From NCBI GenBank assembly GCA_013349825.1, contig DUYW01000004.1:1-47256 (forward strand): 47,256 nucleotides of DNA, in the 5' to 3' direction. Each line of letters starts with the position of its first letter. Positions within the stretch are counted from its first letter, which is position 1. Positions 8,278-17,052 of the stretch are shown piece by piece. The DNA is from Gammaproteobacteria bacterium. GTDB lineage: Bacteria; Pseudomonadota; Gammaproteobacteria; GCF-002020875. A program made the position numbers and the translations under genes. Below the pieces are notes generated by a model. It did no database searches. It saw nothing but the letters and a program-made list of their open reading frames with translations, and was not told where the DNA came from.

Positions 8278-8306
8278 CCTCTCTTATCTGAAGCAGATAA
8301 GAGAGG
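8278..8306 (-). terminator. Perfect hairpin between ccoP and the microprotein gene
   Basis: CCTCTCTTATCTG (8278-8290) pairs perfectly with CAGATAAGAGAGG (8294-8306) around a 3-base loop. On the minus strand only GGTTTAG follows, a poor T-tract. It may be a partial terminator or a 3'-stabilising structure that sets the ratio of ccoNOQP to the small gene. Confidence 0.6.
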
Positions 8307-8321
8307 GAATTATTATCAAAT

Positions 8322-9245
8322 TTACTGACCGCCACCTAATTGGTGAACATAAACAGCAAGCTTCTTAACTGAACCAGCACTCAAATCCTTACCCAAAGGA
8401 CCAAAAGCAGGCATCACTGCATTTCGTGACGCAGGATCAATCAGCTCACTATTCACACCATGGGCAATGGTATGCAGTGCACTAGCGTGACGATGATCAC
8501 CGCCACCACTGACTTCAAAGCGCCATACAGCATCTGTCAAGTTTGCTGAACCGAGTGCCGCCATACCCTTGGCATCCATACCGTGACAAGCAAAACAGCC
8601 ACCCTTGGTTGGATTGATAAACAACTCTTTACCTACAGCATGCTCACCACCTTCACTCAGAGCAACTACATGCTTGGCTAGGTCAGCAATTTCAGTTTCG
8701 CTCAGGCGTGCCCCATAGTTTGGCATGATTCCCTTACGACCATTGTAGATGGTTGTCTCAATCTGTTCGACGGTACCACCGTAGAGCCAATCATCATCTG
8801 CCAATACTGGATAGCCAGACTGTGCTGCAGACATTGCACCATTACCTGAACCACCAGAACCATGACAGGCTGCACAGTAGTCACCAAAAAGTACCTTGGC
8901 AGATCGTACTGTATAGTTCTTCAGATCATCATCAGCAAGGATCATCGCAGCAGAGGTTTTTGGATCATTGATCTTATCCTCCCACTTCTGACGAACCTCA
9001 TCAATTGCAGCCAAGTCAGCTTTATACTCACTAACTGCAGTCCAACCCAATGATCCTTTACTGTACCCTTCGAGATCCAGTGAAGGAATTGAAGGGTATA
9101 GGAAGAAGTAGACCAGACACCAGATCCAGCTCGCGTGCAGACCAATGGTCCACCAACCAGGAGGATCGTTACTCAGCTCACGCAGGGTATCATCCCAGAA
9201 GTGACCTGTATTATTTTCATTTGGAAACGGATTATTCTCACTCAT
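8322..9245 (-). CDS. ccoP: cbb3-type cytochrome c oxidase subunit III (dihaem CcoP)
   Basis: Dihaem c subunit that receives electrons for the oxidase and passes them via CcoO to CcoN. The 307-aa protein has an N-terminal membrane region (a helix at about 36-54) and two cytochrome c domains. Haem motifs are CAACH (C124, C127, H128) and CFACH (C217, C220, H221); MPNYG (174-178) and MPAFG are likely axial methionine segments. The start overlaps the end of ccoQ by 4 bases, so the two are translationally coupled. Length and motif spacing are normal. Confidence 0.96.
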   Translation of the reverse strand: MSENNPFPNENNTGHFWDDTLRELSNDPPGWWTIGLHASWIWCLVYFFLYPSIPSLDLEGYSKGSLGWTAVSEYKADLAAIDEVRQKWEDKINDPKTSAAMILADDDLKNYTVRSAKVLFGDYCAACHGSGGSGNGAMSAAQSGYPVLADDDWLYGGTVEQIETTIYNGRKGIMPNYGARLSETEIADLAKHVVALSEGGEHAVGKELFINPTKGGCFACHGMDAKGMAALGSANLTDAVWRFEVSGGGDHRHASALHTIAHGVNSELIDPASRNAVMPAFGPLGKDLSAGSVKKLAVYVHQLGGGQ

Positions 9246-9475
9246 TTGTTTTCTCCGTGAATGCTGTTTTCAGCCAGAAATTTCTCCCCTTCTACCCCAT
9301 CCACGAGGTAGCGTTGAGACTCTAACTGCTCTTTGTTCTTTGGATTAAAGACCAGAAAGTAGGCTACCGCTAACACGAGCGCCACGGTTACAGTCACGAT
9401 CAATCCAACCCAATCGTTTACTGTCATCGAAGCCCAGTCGGTATAGAAGTAGCCCATCTCTTTTTCCGTACTCAT
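9242..9475 (-). CDS. ccoQ: cbb3-type oxidase subunit IV CcoQ
   Basis: A small single-helix subunit that stabilises the cbb3 complex. The ATG at 9475 shares one base with the ccoO stop codon (TGATG); a GTG one codon earlier is a possible alternative. The 77-aa product has a hydrophobic helix around residues 22-43 followed by NPKNKEQLESQRY, a polar stretch typical of CcoQ. Its stop overlaps the ccoP start by 4 bases. Assignment rests on length, topology and position between ccoO and ccoP. Confidence 0.9.
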   Translation of the reverse strand: MSTEKEMGYFYTDWASMTVNDWVGLIVTVTVALVLAVAYFLVFNPKNKEQLESQRYLVDGVEGEKFLAENSIHGENK

Positions 9476-10200
9476 CACTTACGGTAGGTCTTGCTGTAAT
9501 CCAGTTTAGCCATGGTTCCGAGCACCTGGAGATATGCAATCATTGCATCCATCTCCGTCTTGCCACGGATCTTCTCAGCCGCACCATTGATGTCCGAATC
9601 CAGATAAGGAACTTTTCCTATACCTGGCATCATCTGCATCACTTTCATGCGTGCCTCGATACCATCAGCGTCCACCTGATTCTCAGCCAGCCATGGATAG
9701 TTTGGCATTACAGACTCAGGAACTACAGAGCGAGGAGCCATCAGATGCTGGCGCTGCCACTCATCTGAGTATTTGCCTCCCAAACGCGCCAGATCAGGTC
9801 CGGTACGCTTTGAACCCCACTGAAAAGGATGATCATACATGGACTCAGAAGCGAGTGAGTAGTGACCATAACGCTCTTTCTCATCACGGAAAGGACGAAT
9901 CATCTGCGAGTGGCAGAGGAAACAACCTTCACGAATATAGATATCACGCCCTGCAAGCTCTAGCGCAGTGTAAGGACGAATACCATCACCTGCTTTCCAG
10001 GTTTCCAGGGTATCACCCTCTTTACGTTGCCAAAGAATCTCAGGATTTGCATTGTGCTCCATAGTCTCATCAATTGTGAAGAGTGGAACAATCTCTACCA
10101 GACCACCGACAGAAACGGCCACCATGGTAAAGAGCAGCATCAAGATCGCGCTACGCTCGATCTTATCCTGAAGTTTGGTTGAATAAATCTTATCAGCCAT
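9475..10200 (-). CDS. ccoO: cbb3-type cytochrome c oxidase subunit II (monohaem CcoO)
   Basis: Membrane-anchored monohaem cytochrome c that hands electrons to the CcoN active site. The 241-aa chain has one transmembrane helix (about 17-40) and the haem-binding motif CFLCH (C93, C96, H97) within the conserved block [29 protein letters not shown] supplies the likely axial methionine. Eighteen bases separate it from ccoN, and it overlaps ccoQ by one base. All expected family blocks are present. Confidence 0.97.
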   Translation of the reverse strand: MADKIYSTKLQDKIERSAILMLLFTMVAVSVGGLVEIVPLFTIDETMEHNANPEILWQRKEGDTLETWKAGDGIRPYTALELAGRDIYIREGCFLCHSQMIRPFRDEKERYGHYSLASESMYDHPFQWGSKRTGPDLARLGGKYSDEWQRQHLMAPRSVVPESVMPNYPWLAENQVDADGIEARMKVMQMMPGIGKVPYLDSDINGAAEKIRGKTEMDAMIAYLQVLGTMAKLDYSKTYRK

Positions 10201-10218
10201 CGTTATCTACTCCCTTAT

Positions 10219-11613
10219 TTAAGCTTGACGGTCTTTTGCTGTCGCAACCGTTACCACCACGTTGTAAAGCATTACAACGCCCCCAAGCCAGTAGATCAGG
10301 CCACCAATTGCACGCATCTTGTAGTAAGGCATCATCGCCGCTACAGATTCTGCGAAGGTATAGCTCAAAGTGCCATACTCATCATAGTCGCGCCACATCA
10401 GCCCCTGCATGATACCGGATACCCACATCGCAGTGATGTAGACCACCGCACCGATTGTTGCCAACCAGAAATGCAGATTAACCAACGCTGGAGAGTACAT
10501 TTTGGTATTCCAAAGTTTCTCAACCAAATGGTAGAGGGCACCTGCTGCAACCATTGCTACCCAACCCAATGCACCGGAGTGTACGTGTCCAATCGTCCAG
10601 TCTGTGTAGTGAGAGAGTGCATTCACTGTCTTCACGGACATTACAGGGCCTTCAAAGGTAGACATTGCATAGAACGCGAGTGAAACGATGAGGAAACGCA
10701 AAATGTAATCATCACGCAATTTATCCCAGGCTCCAGAGAGCGTCATCATTCCGTTTACCGCACCACCCCAAGACGGGATGATCATTGCCAGAGAGACTGC
10801 TGCACCGAGTGATCCAGTCCAGTCAGGCAGTGCTGTGTACTGAAGGTGATGTGCTCCCAGCCATACATAACCAAACATCAGTGCCCAGAAGTGGATCACA
10901 GAGAGGCGGTATGAGTAGACCGGACGGTTCGCCTGTTTCGGTACAAAGTAGTACATGATCCCGAGGAAGCCTGCAGTCAGGTAGAAACCAACTGCATTAT
11001 GGCCCCACCACCACTGAATCATCGCATCCTGAACACCAGAGAACAGTGAATAGGATTTAAACAGACTCACGGGGATTGCCAAGCTATTGACCACATGTAA
11101 ATAAGTGATCATTACCAGCATTCCGAGGAAGAACCAGTTAGAAACATAAATATGTGAAGTCTTCTTGTTGACCAATGTCATCACAAAATTGATAAAGAAA
11201 CTCAACCAGACAACGGCGATCGCCAAGTCAATCGGCCACTCCAGCTCTGCATACTCCTTACCCTGAGTGATACCCAGTGGCAGAGTAATTACTGCTGAAA
11301 CGATGATCAGGTTCCATCCCCAGAAGGTGAACCATGCCATGCCCGGACTCCAGATACGTGTACCACAGGTACGCTGTACACTATAGAAGGCCGTTGCCAT
11401 CAACGTTGAACCACCAAACGCAAAAATCACTGCATTTGTATGGAGAGGACGGAGACGACCAAAAGTCGTATACGGTAAGTCCAGATTCAATACTGGCCAA
11501 GCCAACTCCGCTGCGATATAGAAACCAACCAGGGTCCCTACAACCAGATAGACCACCGCGGCGATGGAAAACCACCGAACGGCACTAAAGTCATATTTTT
11601 CTGCTGCTTCCAC
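10219..11613 (-). CDS. ccoN: cbb3-type cytochrome c oxidase subunit I (CcoN)
   Basis: Catalytic subunit of a high-affinity haem-copper oxygen reductase that reduces oxygen to water while pumping protons, adapted to low oxygen. The 464-aa protein is almost wholly helical membrane segments. Recognisable blocks are [15 protein letters not shown] (low-spin haem ligand region), [13 protein letters not shown] and [13 protein letters not shown] (CuB histidines and active-site region), and [13 protein letters not shown]. It starts at GTG (11613) with AGGGAGG seven bases upstream. It is the first gene of the ccoNOQP operon, and its promoter must lie in 11614-11959. I see no TTGAT or ATCAA half-site there, so classic FNR/ANR control is not evident. 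Confidence 0.97.
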   Translation of the reverse strand: MEAAEKYDFSAVRWFSIAAVVYLVVGTLVGFYIAAELAWPVLNLDLPYTTFGRLRPLHTNAVIFAFGGSTLMATAFYSVQRTCGTRIWSPGMAWFTFWGWNLIIVSAVITLPLGITQGKEYAELEWPIDLAIAVVWLSFFINFVMTLVNKKTSHIYVSNWFFLGMLVMITYLHVVNSLAIPVSLFKSYSLFSGVQDAMIQWWWGHNAVGFYLTAGFLGIMYYFVPKQANRPVYSYRLSVIHFWALMFGYVWLGAHHLQYTALPDWTGSLGAAVSLAMIIPSWGGAVNGMMTLSGAWDKLRDDYILRFLIVSLAFYAMSTFEGPVMSVKTVNALSHYTDWTIGHVHSGALGWVAMVAAGALYHLVEKLWNTKMYSPALVNLHFWLATIGAVVYITAMWVSGIMQGLMWRDYDEYGTLSYTFAESVAAMMPYYKMRAIGGLIYWLGGVVMLYNVVVTVATAKDRQA

Positions 11614-11959
11614 GAAAAACCTCCCTAAGGGATCATGAAAAAATTAGATAAAAGGTGCCATTCACTGCTATATCTTCTTAAAGTGTATAGAGCACCACCG
11701 ACTACTAAATAATTGCTTTTATGAAAACATACCCTTCAAACAGCTCAAAAGTATGTATATTCTACGGGCAATTCGCCAGCATATTACCTCGTGAGAAACC
11801 CTTTTACAAGAACTACAAACACTCTTTATAACCCATAGAAATAGTCAGACACTGAACTTTCTACTTCCATGAAAGCCAGCTCTGACAGCTGATACAATAC
11901 TTCCCTTTAACACCCCATAAATAGATAACGTACAGGCAGTGCGTATCCGGTAAAAACTG
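11614..11959. promoter_or_regulatory. Divergent 346-base region between ccoN and sbcB
   Basis: No gene is visible. It must hold promoters for ccoNOQP (minus) and sbcB (plus). A weak inverted repeat ACATAC (11727-11732) with GTATGT (11751-11756) has an 18-base spacer. TGATACAAT near 11890 could be a plus-strand -10 element. Neither TTGAT nor ATCAA occurs, so no FNR-type box is present. Confidence 0.4.
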
Positions 11960-13402
11960 ATGAGAGAAACCACCCTCTACTGGCACGATTACGAAACATC
12001 TGGTGCAGACCCTCGCGGTGACCGTCCCGTCCAATTTGCCGGCATTCGCACAGACCTTGAGTTAAACCCCATTGGTGAACCACTCATGGTCTACTGCCGC
12101 CCCGGCATGGACTATCTTCCTCAACCGGGTGCCTGCATGGTGACCGGCATCACCCCACAGGAGGCTTTAAACAAGGGAAGTTGTGAAGTCGATTTCATTC
12201 AACAAGTTATGGATGAGTTAGCAGTGCCAGGCACCTGTGGTGTAGGCTACAACACACTACGTTTCGATGACGAAGTGACGCGCAACACACTCTACCGCAA
12301 CCTCTATGACCCTTATGAACGTGAATGGAAATATGGCAATTCACGTTGGGATCTGATTGATCTTCTGCGCCTGACCCGGGCCCTTCGCCCGGAAGGGATT
12401 CAGTGGCCATTCTATGAAGATGGAAAACCCAGCATGAGACTGGAGCACCTCACTGCAATCAATGGAATTGACCACGGCATGGCACATGACGCACTGGCTG
12501 ACGTTCACGCCACCATTGCCATGGCCCGCTTGGTAAAGGAGCAGCAACCCAAACTCTACCACTACATCTGGGATCATCGAGACAAAAAGAGCGCCTCTGC
12601 CCTGCTTAACCTGAAAAAAAAGACACCTCTGCTTCATGTCTCCTCAATGATCCCTTCTGAACGCAGCAATCTGGCTATTGTGATCCCCATCGCACGTCAT
12701 CCTACCAATTCAAACGGGGTAATTGTCTACGATCTGTACCAGGACCCTACCCCATTGCTCTCACTCTCTGCACAAGAGATACAGTTGCGGCTCTTTACCC
12801 GCAATGAGGATCTACCCGAAGGAGTTGACAGAATTCCGTTAAAAACAGTCCACATCAACAAATGCCCCGTATTGGCACCACTCAATACACTCGATCATGA
12901 TTCACAACAGCGCCTGAAAATCGATGTATCACTCCAGCTGCAGCATGCCGGGATACTGCAGAACAGTCCTCACTTCGCACAACAGGTCTCTCAAGCACAC
13001 CTGCTCAACACCTTTCCTGAAGAGGTTGATCCAGACCGCATGATCTACAGTGGTTTTTTTGGTGATAGTGACAAACAACAGATGATGCGCATCCATACGC
13101 TCACTCCAGAACAGTTGGCGACCCAAACATTTACTTTCCAAGACCCTCGACTAGAACAGCTATTTTTCCGTTTTCGGGCCCGTAACTGGCCTGAATCGCT
13201 CAACGAGGAAGAGCAACAGCACTGGAGACGATTCTGTCAACATCGAATTCTTGATCAGGATAGTGGTAGCTCTATCCACTATGCACAATTCCAGTCAGAG
13301 ATTGCGACCCTGCTGCAAGAGCACGTTAATAACCCTGAAAAGATTCAGGTGCTGCAAGCCCTGATTGAGTATGGGGAACAACTACTCAATCAAGTACAAT
13401 GA
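11960..13402 (+). CDS. sbcB: Exodeoxyribonuclease I (SbcB/ExoI)
   Basis: Single-strand-specific 3'-5' DNA exonuclease used in recombination and mismatch repair. At 480 aa it is close to the E. coli length. The DEDDh exonuclease motifs are clear: HDYETSGADP near the N-terminus (D10, E12), NTLRFDDEV (second motif) and HDALADVHATIAMARL (third motif with catalytic H and D). The SH3-like and helical C-terminal ExoI domains follow. The start is the ATG at 11960 because motif I begins only nine residues in; no strong ribosome site is visible. Its last 13 bases overlap the end of the convergent oxygenase gene. Confidence 0.95.
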   Translation: MRETTLYWHDYETSGADPRGDRPVQFAGIRTDLELNPIGEPLMVYCRPGMDYLPQPGACMVTGITPQEALNKGSCEVDFIQQVMDELAVPGTCGVGYNTLRFDDEVTRNTLYRNLYDPYEREWKYGNSRWDLIDLLRLTRALRPEGIQWPFYEDGKPSMRLEHLTAINGIDHGMAHDALADVHATIAMARLVKEQQPKLYHYIWDHRDKKSASALLNLKKKTPLLHVSSMIPSERSNLAIVIPIARHPTNSNGVIVYDLYQDPTPLLSLSAQEIQLRLFTRNEDLPEGVDRIPLKTVHINKCPVLAPLNTLDHDSQQRLKIDVSLQLQHAGILQNSPHFAQQVSQAHLLNTFPEEVDPDRMIYSGFFGDSDKQQMMRIHTLTPEQLATQTFTFQDPRLEQLFFRFRARNWPESLNEEEQQHWRRFCQHRILDQDSGSSIHYAQFQSEIATLLQEHVNNPEKIQVLQALIEYGEQLLNQVQ

Positions 13403-14277
13403 ATACGATCATAATAACGGGCACGATAGAGCAACCGCTTTGAAGCGGGGTCATCTCCATCCTCAAACGTACTGCGATCATGCAGTACATTATTCGAAAT
13501 CAGCCCCCACCCTGACTGCAGGGTCGCGTGAAAAATATGTTCACAATCACTCTTTAGTAGTTGTTCCAACCACGCCACAGCTTCCTGAACCAGTGGGTCC
13601 TGATTCCATACAATATTACGCTTGCGCATCGTGTAACGCATATGGAGGTTACCCGCCGCAGTCACCATAAAGACCGGCCCAACCCGCTCTGGACGTAACT
13701 CCTCTCCATCAACTACATGGTTTGGAATCACCATCGCATCCTCACGCATCAATGCCCTTACATAATCTGTACTCTCTTCTCTCATCAGCAGATAGGCCAT
13801 CTCATGGTCCATCAAGCCATTTTCACCCCCTTCCATCGCAGGGCGAACACAATGAAGCAGGTTAGAGTAATTCTGTAGATCAAGACGATTGTAGTAACCG
13901 TCCGTATGCCAATGAATTTCTTTATTCGTATAGGGGATATAGGGCGCATGAAGCTGATCATCCTGCACCGTTAATGCGGTTACTGCATCCTCTTCTGCAC
14001 CCCTGTTATGGTTGATGTTATTACAGCCAAAACGCATACCCACTGCACGAGGAATATAGGTCCCCTCCTCTCCACCCAAGGCACTGACATAGATTGCCAT
14101 ATTGGAGCGACGACAACGCTCCAGCACGGCCTGATGTTCGCTGGCACTAATGGTTCTTGGATCATCGATCTCAACCAGTAGCTCGTTTAGGGATGCCGGT
14201 GCTTGTGACAGTTTACGATCACGCCAACGCAACCAGCTATCACTTTTGGCTAACTCAAATGGACTGTGATTACTCAT
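13390..14277 (-). CDS. TauD/TfdA-family Fe(II)/2-oxoglutarate-dependent oxygenase
   Basis: A 295-aa protein with the double-stranded beta-helix oxygenase signature. HWHTDGYYN carries the H-x-D iron ligands, NNVLHDRSTF the distal histidine, and RLLYRARYYD an arginine likely to bind 2-oxoglutarate. The substrate cannot be read from the sequence, since family members act on taurine, sulfonates, amino acids or lipids. The N-terminal 60 residues hold a conserved block (DDPRTISASEHQAV). It lies next to the MBL-fold hydrolase gene on the same strand (33-base gap), so both may be one unit. The 3' end overlaps sbcB by 13 bases in opposite orientation. Confidence 0.8.
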   Translation of the reverse strand: MSNHSPFELAKSDSWLRWRDRKLSQAPASLNELLVEIDDPRTISASEHQAVLERCRRSNMAIYVSALGGEEGTYIPRAVGMRFGCNNINHNRGAEEDAVTALTVQDDQLHAPYIPYTNKEIHWHTDGYYNRLDLQNYSNLLHCVRPAMEGGENGLMDHEMAYLLMREESTDYVRALMREDAMVIPNHVVDGEELRPERVGPVFMVTAAGNLHMRYTMRKRNIVWNQDPLVQEAVAWLEQLLKSDCEHIFHATLQSGWGLISNNVLHDRSTFEDGDDPASKRLLYRARYYDRIHCT

Positions 14278-14310
14278 GATTTTATATCATCCTGTTCTGT
14301 CAGAAAATTA

Positions 14311-15252
14311 TTAGAACTCATTGGCCTCAACTTCAAGGTAAGCATACCCCACATGCCTTCCTATTTCCAGCTCATAGCCTACCCAATTTCTATAGTGTAT
14401 CGTCTGCTCAACAACAATCGGTTTTACTTCGTCACTCTCAATCCCCTCATCAAAGGCGTACAGTGCAGCACCATAAACTGTATTCAGATAATCCGCAAAT
14501 GTAGTAACAACCTCACTACCTCCAGTTGGGCCATGACCGGGCACCCATGTCTCGGCACCACTCTTCAATACCTGTTGCAGCGCATTAGCGTTTCCCAGGA
14601 AAGTACCATCCTGCATACCACCAAAACGGCCCGACATAGCATTATCTCCCAGAAAAACCATCTTCTCTTCCACCACCTCCACCATTAGATCTGTATGGGT
14701 GTGTGATTGCCCATAATGGTGCATACGAAAAGTATGGTTTCCAATTTTTATTTCATCACCATGATTGAGGGCACGGTTAGGAAGCTCTGCAACTGTTCCA
14801 CGGGTAAAGCCCTCCGTCAATCGATCCATCATTGCAAGCCACTGACCGGCTTTTCCCTCTTCTGCCTCCTTGATCAGGTTGGGATGCCCATAGATTGGAG
14901 CATCAGGATAAGCTGCCCGTATTGCTTGATTGCCAAACCAATGGTCACCATGTACATGGGTGTTAAAGGTGGCTACTATAGGGGCAGAGGTCACTTGCTT
15001 GACCATCCGTAAAACCATCTCACCGACCTGAACACTAGAGCCTGGATCAACCAGTACCACCCCCGCTTCAGTAATAATCATCCCCGGATTATTTATAAAA
15101 CCCTGATTTTCTGCTGTAGGATGACCCAGAGGACCATGCATCACCCAACCATTTGCGGTTACCTGCTCGAATGGAAAATTTTTCACCACATTTTTTGCCT
15201 CAGCAATCAGGGAAAACATCCCCAGTAGAAATATCGTTAGAAAAACTCTCAT
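14311..15252 (-). CDS. Secreted metallo-beta-lactamase-fold hydrolase
   Basis: A 313-aa zinc hydrolase fold with a signal peptide (1-19, MRVFLTIF to AEA). Metal ligands are NTHVHGDHW (H99, H101, D103, H104), SHTHTD (second-shell histidine), FLGDNAMSG (bridging aspartate) and VPGHGP (final histidine). It resembles the SoxH/quinoprotein-relay type of periplasmic MBL proteins more than glyoxalase II or a true beta-lactamase. The substrate is unknown. The start is supported by a strong AAGGAGAT site. It is divergent from phhB (95-base gap) and precedes the oxygenase gene on the same strand. Confidence 0.82.
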   Translation of the reverse strand: MRVFLTIFLLGMFSLIAEAKNVVKNFPFEQVTANGWVMHGPLGHPTAENQGFINNPGMIITEAGVVLVDPGSSVQVGEMVLRMVKQVTSAPIVATFNTHVHGDHWFGNQAIRAAYPDAPIYGHPNLIKEAEEGKAGQWLAMMDRLTEGFTRGTVAELPNRALNHGDEIKIGNHTFRMHHYGQSHTHTDLMVEVVEEKMVFLGDNAMSGRFGGMQDGTFLGNANALQQVLKSGAETWVPGHGPTGGSEVVTTFADYLNTVYGAALYAFDEGIESDEVKPIVVEQTIHYRNWVGYELEIGRHVGYAYLEVEANEF

Positions 15253-15347
15253 TACATCTCCTTATAATCGATTATTATTATGCCACCCACTTATTGAGTA
15301 TATCTACCCAATATTATTCCATCCCAACCAGAAACCTTATATATTTC

Positions 15348-15689
15348 ATGTGCACACTTTCAGAAGAGCGTTGTGAGGCCTGTCAGACAGGGGCACCCAA
15401 AGTCAGCGATCAAGAGATGGCAATTTTAGTTCGTTCTGTTCCAGAGTGGAACTTTGAAACCCGAGACAATATCTTGCAGCTTGAACGAAGTTACTCTTTT
15501 CCAAACTTTGTCGATGCTCTCACTTTCACCCGGAAGATTGGTGAGCTTGCCGAGCAGGAGGGGCACCACCCTGCAATCTTAACGGAGTGGGGAAAGAGCA
15601 CCGTAACCTGGTGGAGCCACAAGATTGGTGGATTGCACCGTAACGACTTCATTATGGCAGCCAAAACTGACCAGATCTTCAATCAGTAA
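15348..15689 (+). CDS. phhB: Pterin-4a-carbinolamine dehydratase
   Basis: Dehydrates 4a-hydroxytetrahydropterin formed by aromatic amino-acid hydroxylases; in many bacteria it may serve other pterin or molybdopterin roles. The chosen ATG at 15348 gives 113 aa, normal for the family. A longer open frame reaching 15153 overlaps the divergent gene and lacks family features. The signature [20 protein letters not shown] and [15 protein letters not shown] are both present. The N-terminal [13 protein letters not shown] is common in proteobacterial members. No strong ribosome site is visible. It is followed after 8 bases by the YkgJ-type gene. Confidence 0.92.
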   Translation: MCTLSEERCEACQTGAPKVSDQEMAILVRSVPEWNFETRDNILQLERSYSFPNFVDALTFTRKIGELAEQEGHHPAILTEWGKSTVTWWSHKIGGLHRNDFIMAAKTDQIFNQ

Positions 15690-15697
15690 GGTCACAG

Positions 15698-16075
15698 ATG
15701 ACCAAGATTAAAATTACCCCCGAAAACAAGTGTAGTTTCTGCAAGGGGACCAAGTGTTGCAGCTATTTTACCCAGCAGATTGATACTCCCCGCAGTAAAG
15801 AGGATTTTCAGACCCTACTCTGGCAAATTGCGCACCACAACGTGGATATCTATCAAGATGAAGATGGCTGGTTTCTCCTGATCAATAACCCCTGTCAGTT
15901 TCTGGAAAAGAGTGGTGCATGCGGAATCTACAAGGATCGCCCTACCATCTGTCGTGAATATGAGAATGACTGGTGTGAATATGATGAACCGGCTGAGAAG
16001 CACTTCAAGCGCCACTTCACCAGCTATCAAGAACTCTTAAAATATTGCAGGAAACGCTTTAAACGGTGGCCATAA
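15698..16075 (+). CDS. YkgJ-family cysteine-cluster protein
   Basis: A 125-aa cytoplasmic protein with the cysteine pattern of the YkgJ / UPF0153 zinc- or iron-chelating family: CSFCKGTKCC near the N-terminus, then CQFLEKSGACGIYKDRPTICREY and WCEY. The cysteines very probably bind a metal or cluster; the cellular role of the family is not established. It starts eight bases after phhB and is probably co-transcribed, with cnoX 69 bases further on. Confidence 0.85.
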   Translation: MTKIKITPENKCSFCKGTKCCSYFTQQIDTPRSKEDFQTLLWQIAHHNVDIYQDEDGWFLLINNPCQFLEKSGACGIYKDRPTICREYENDWCEYDEPAEKHFKRHFTSYQELLKYCRKRFKRWP

Positions 16076-16144
16076 GCACCGCCCCCCATAGGCACCACCA
16101 AGAACCGATAAACGGCTGTCGACGGCCACAAGGACCATAAAACA

Positions 16145-17020
16145 ATGAATGAAAGCAGCGACGAAAATCTGCCCTATATTATCGATGTAAATGAAAGTAA
16201 TTTTGAAGAGGCCGTACTACAAGCCTCCTTTAAAGTTCCGGTGATGGTCGATTTCTGGGCTCCCTGGTGCAACCCATGCAAGATGTTAATGCCGATTGTC
16301 ACCAAGCTGGCCGAGGAGTTTGAGGGAAAGTTCATTCTTGCCAAGGTCAATGTTGATGAAAATCAACCACTGGCAACCCAATTCAATGCACGTAGTGTTC
16401 CTGCGGTTAAAATCTTCCGCAATGGGGCTGTTGTTGATGAATTTATGGGTGCTCAACCTGAAAGTAATGTACGCAAAGTTCTCGATAACCATATAGAGCG
16501 TGCCTCAGATCAGGCACGACTTGAGGCCAGCAAACTAATTCAACAGGGGGACCTGGATGATGCCATCGAGTTACTCCGGAAAGCCAACAGGGACGACCCT
16601 GATAATCCCAGGGTACGTAGTGATCTGATTGCCACTCTATTTCTACTCGAGGATTATGACCAGGTAGAGGAAGCCATTAAGGCACTGCCAGCCATAGAGC
16701 AAGAGGCCGATGAAATAAAGGGGCTGAAAAATCGGCTGCTATTCGCCAAAATAACCGTGAAAGCAGCAGATATGGATACACTGAAAAGTACCATCGCACA
16801 AAATCCCGACAACAGTGAGGCACGTTACCAATATGCGGCCCGACTTGTGATGGAAGGCGGGACTGAAGAAGGACTCAGTGAACTATTGATTCTCTTAATG
16901 CGGGATCGTAACTATGGTGATGATGCTGCACGAAAGGCGATGCTTGCAATTCTCGATTCCATGGGGGATCACACTACAGCTAATCAGTGGCGACGTAAGA
17001 TAGCCAACACCATACTCTGA
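16145..17020 (+). CDS. cnoX: Thioredoxin-like/TPR co-chaperone CnoX (YbbN)
   Basis: A 291-aa protein joining an N-terminal thioredoxin domain (WAPWCNPCKM, a CxxC active site) to C-terminal TPR-like helices, as in E. coli YbbN/CnoX (284 aa). CnoX works with GroEL/ES and DnaK to protect proteins under oxidative stress. The E. coli protein lacks a redox CxxC, whereas this one keeps both cysteines and could have thiol-reductase activity. Motifs VNVDENQPLATQFNARSVPAVKIF complete the thioredoxin fold. AAGGA lies about 11 bases before the ATG. It converges with the hybrid kinase gene, with no evident terminator between them. Confidence 0.92.
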   Translation: MNESSDENLPYIIDVNESNFEEAVLQASFKVPVMVDFWAPWCNPCKMLMPIVTKLAEEFEGKFILAKVNVDENQPLATQFNARSVPAVKIFRNGAVVDEFMGAQPESNVRKVLDNHIERASDQARLEASKLIQQGDLDDAIELLRKANRDDPDNPRVRSDLIATLFLLEDYDQVEEAIKALPAIEQEADEIKGLKNRLLFAKITVKAADMDTLKSTIAQNPDNSEARYQYAARLVMEGGTEEGLSELLILLMRDRNYGDDAARKAMLAILDSMGDHTTANQWRRKIANTIL

Positions 17021-17052
17021 AAAAGGCTAAAATCTCTCAGGCAATCTGACAA

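Noticed and set aside
15153-15347. Long N-terminal extension of the pterin dehydratase
   Set aside because: It crosses the start of the divergent MBL-fold gene and shows no family similarity; the ATG at 15348 gives normal length.
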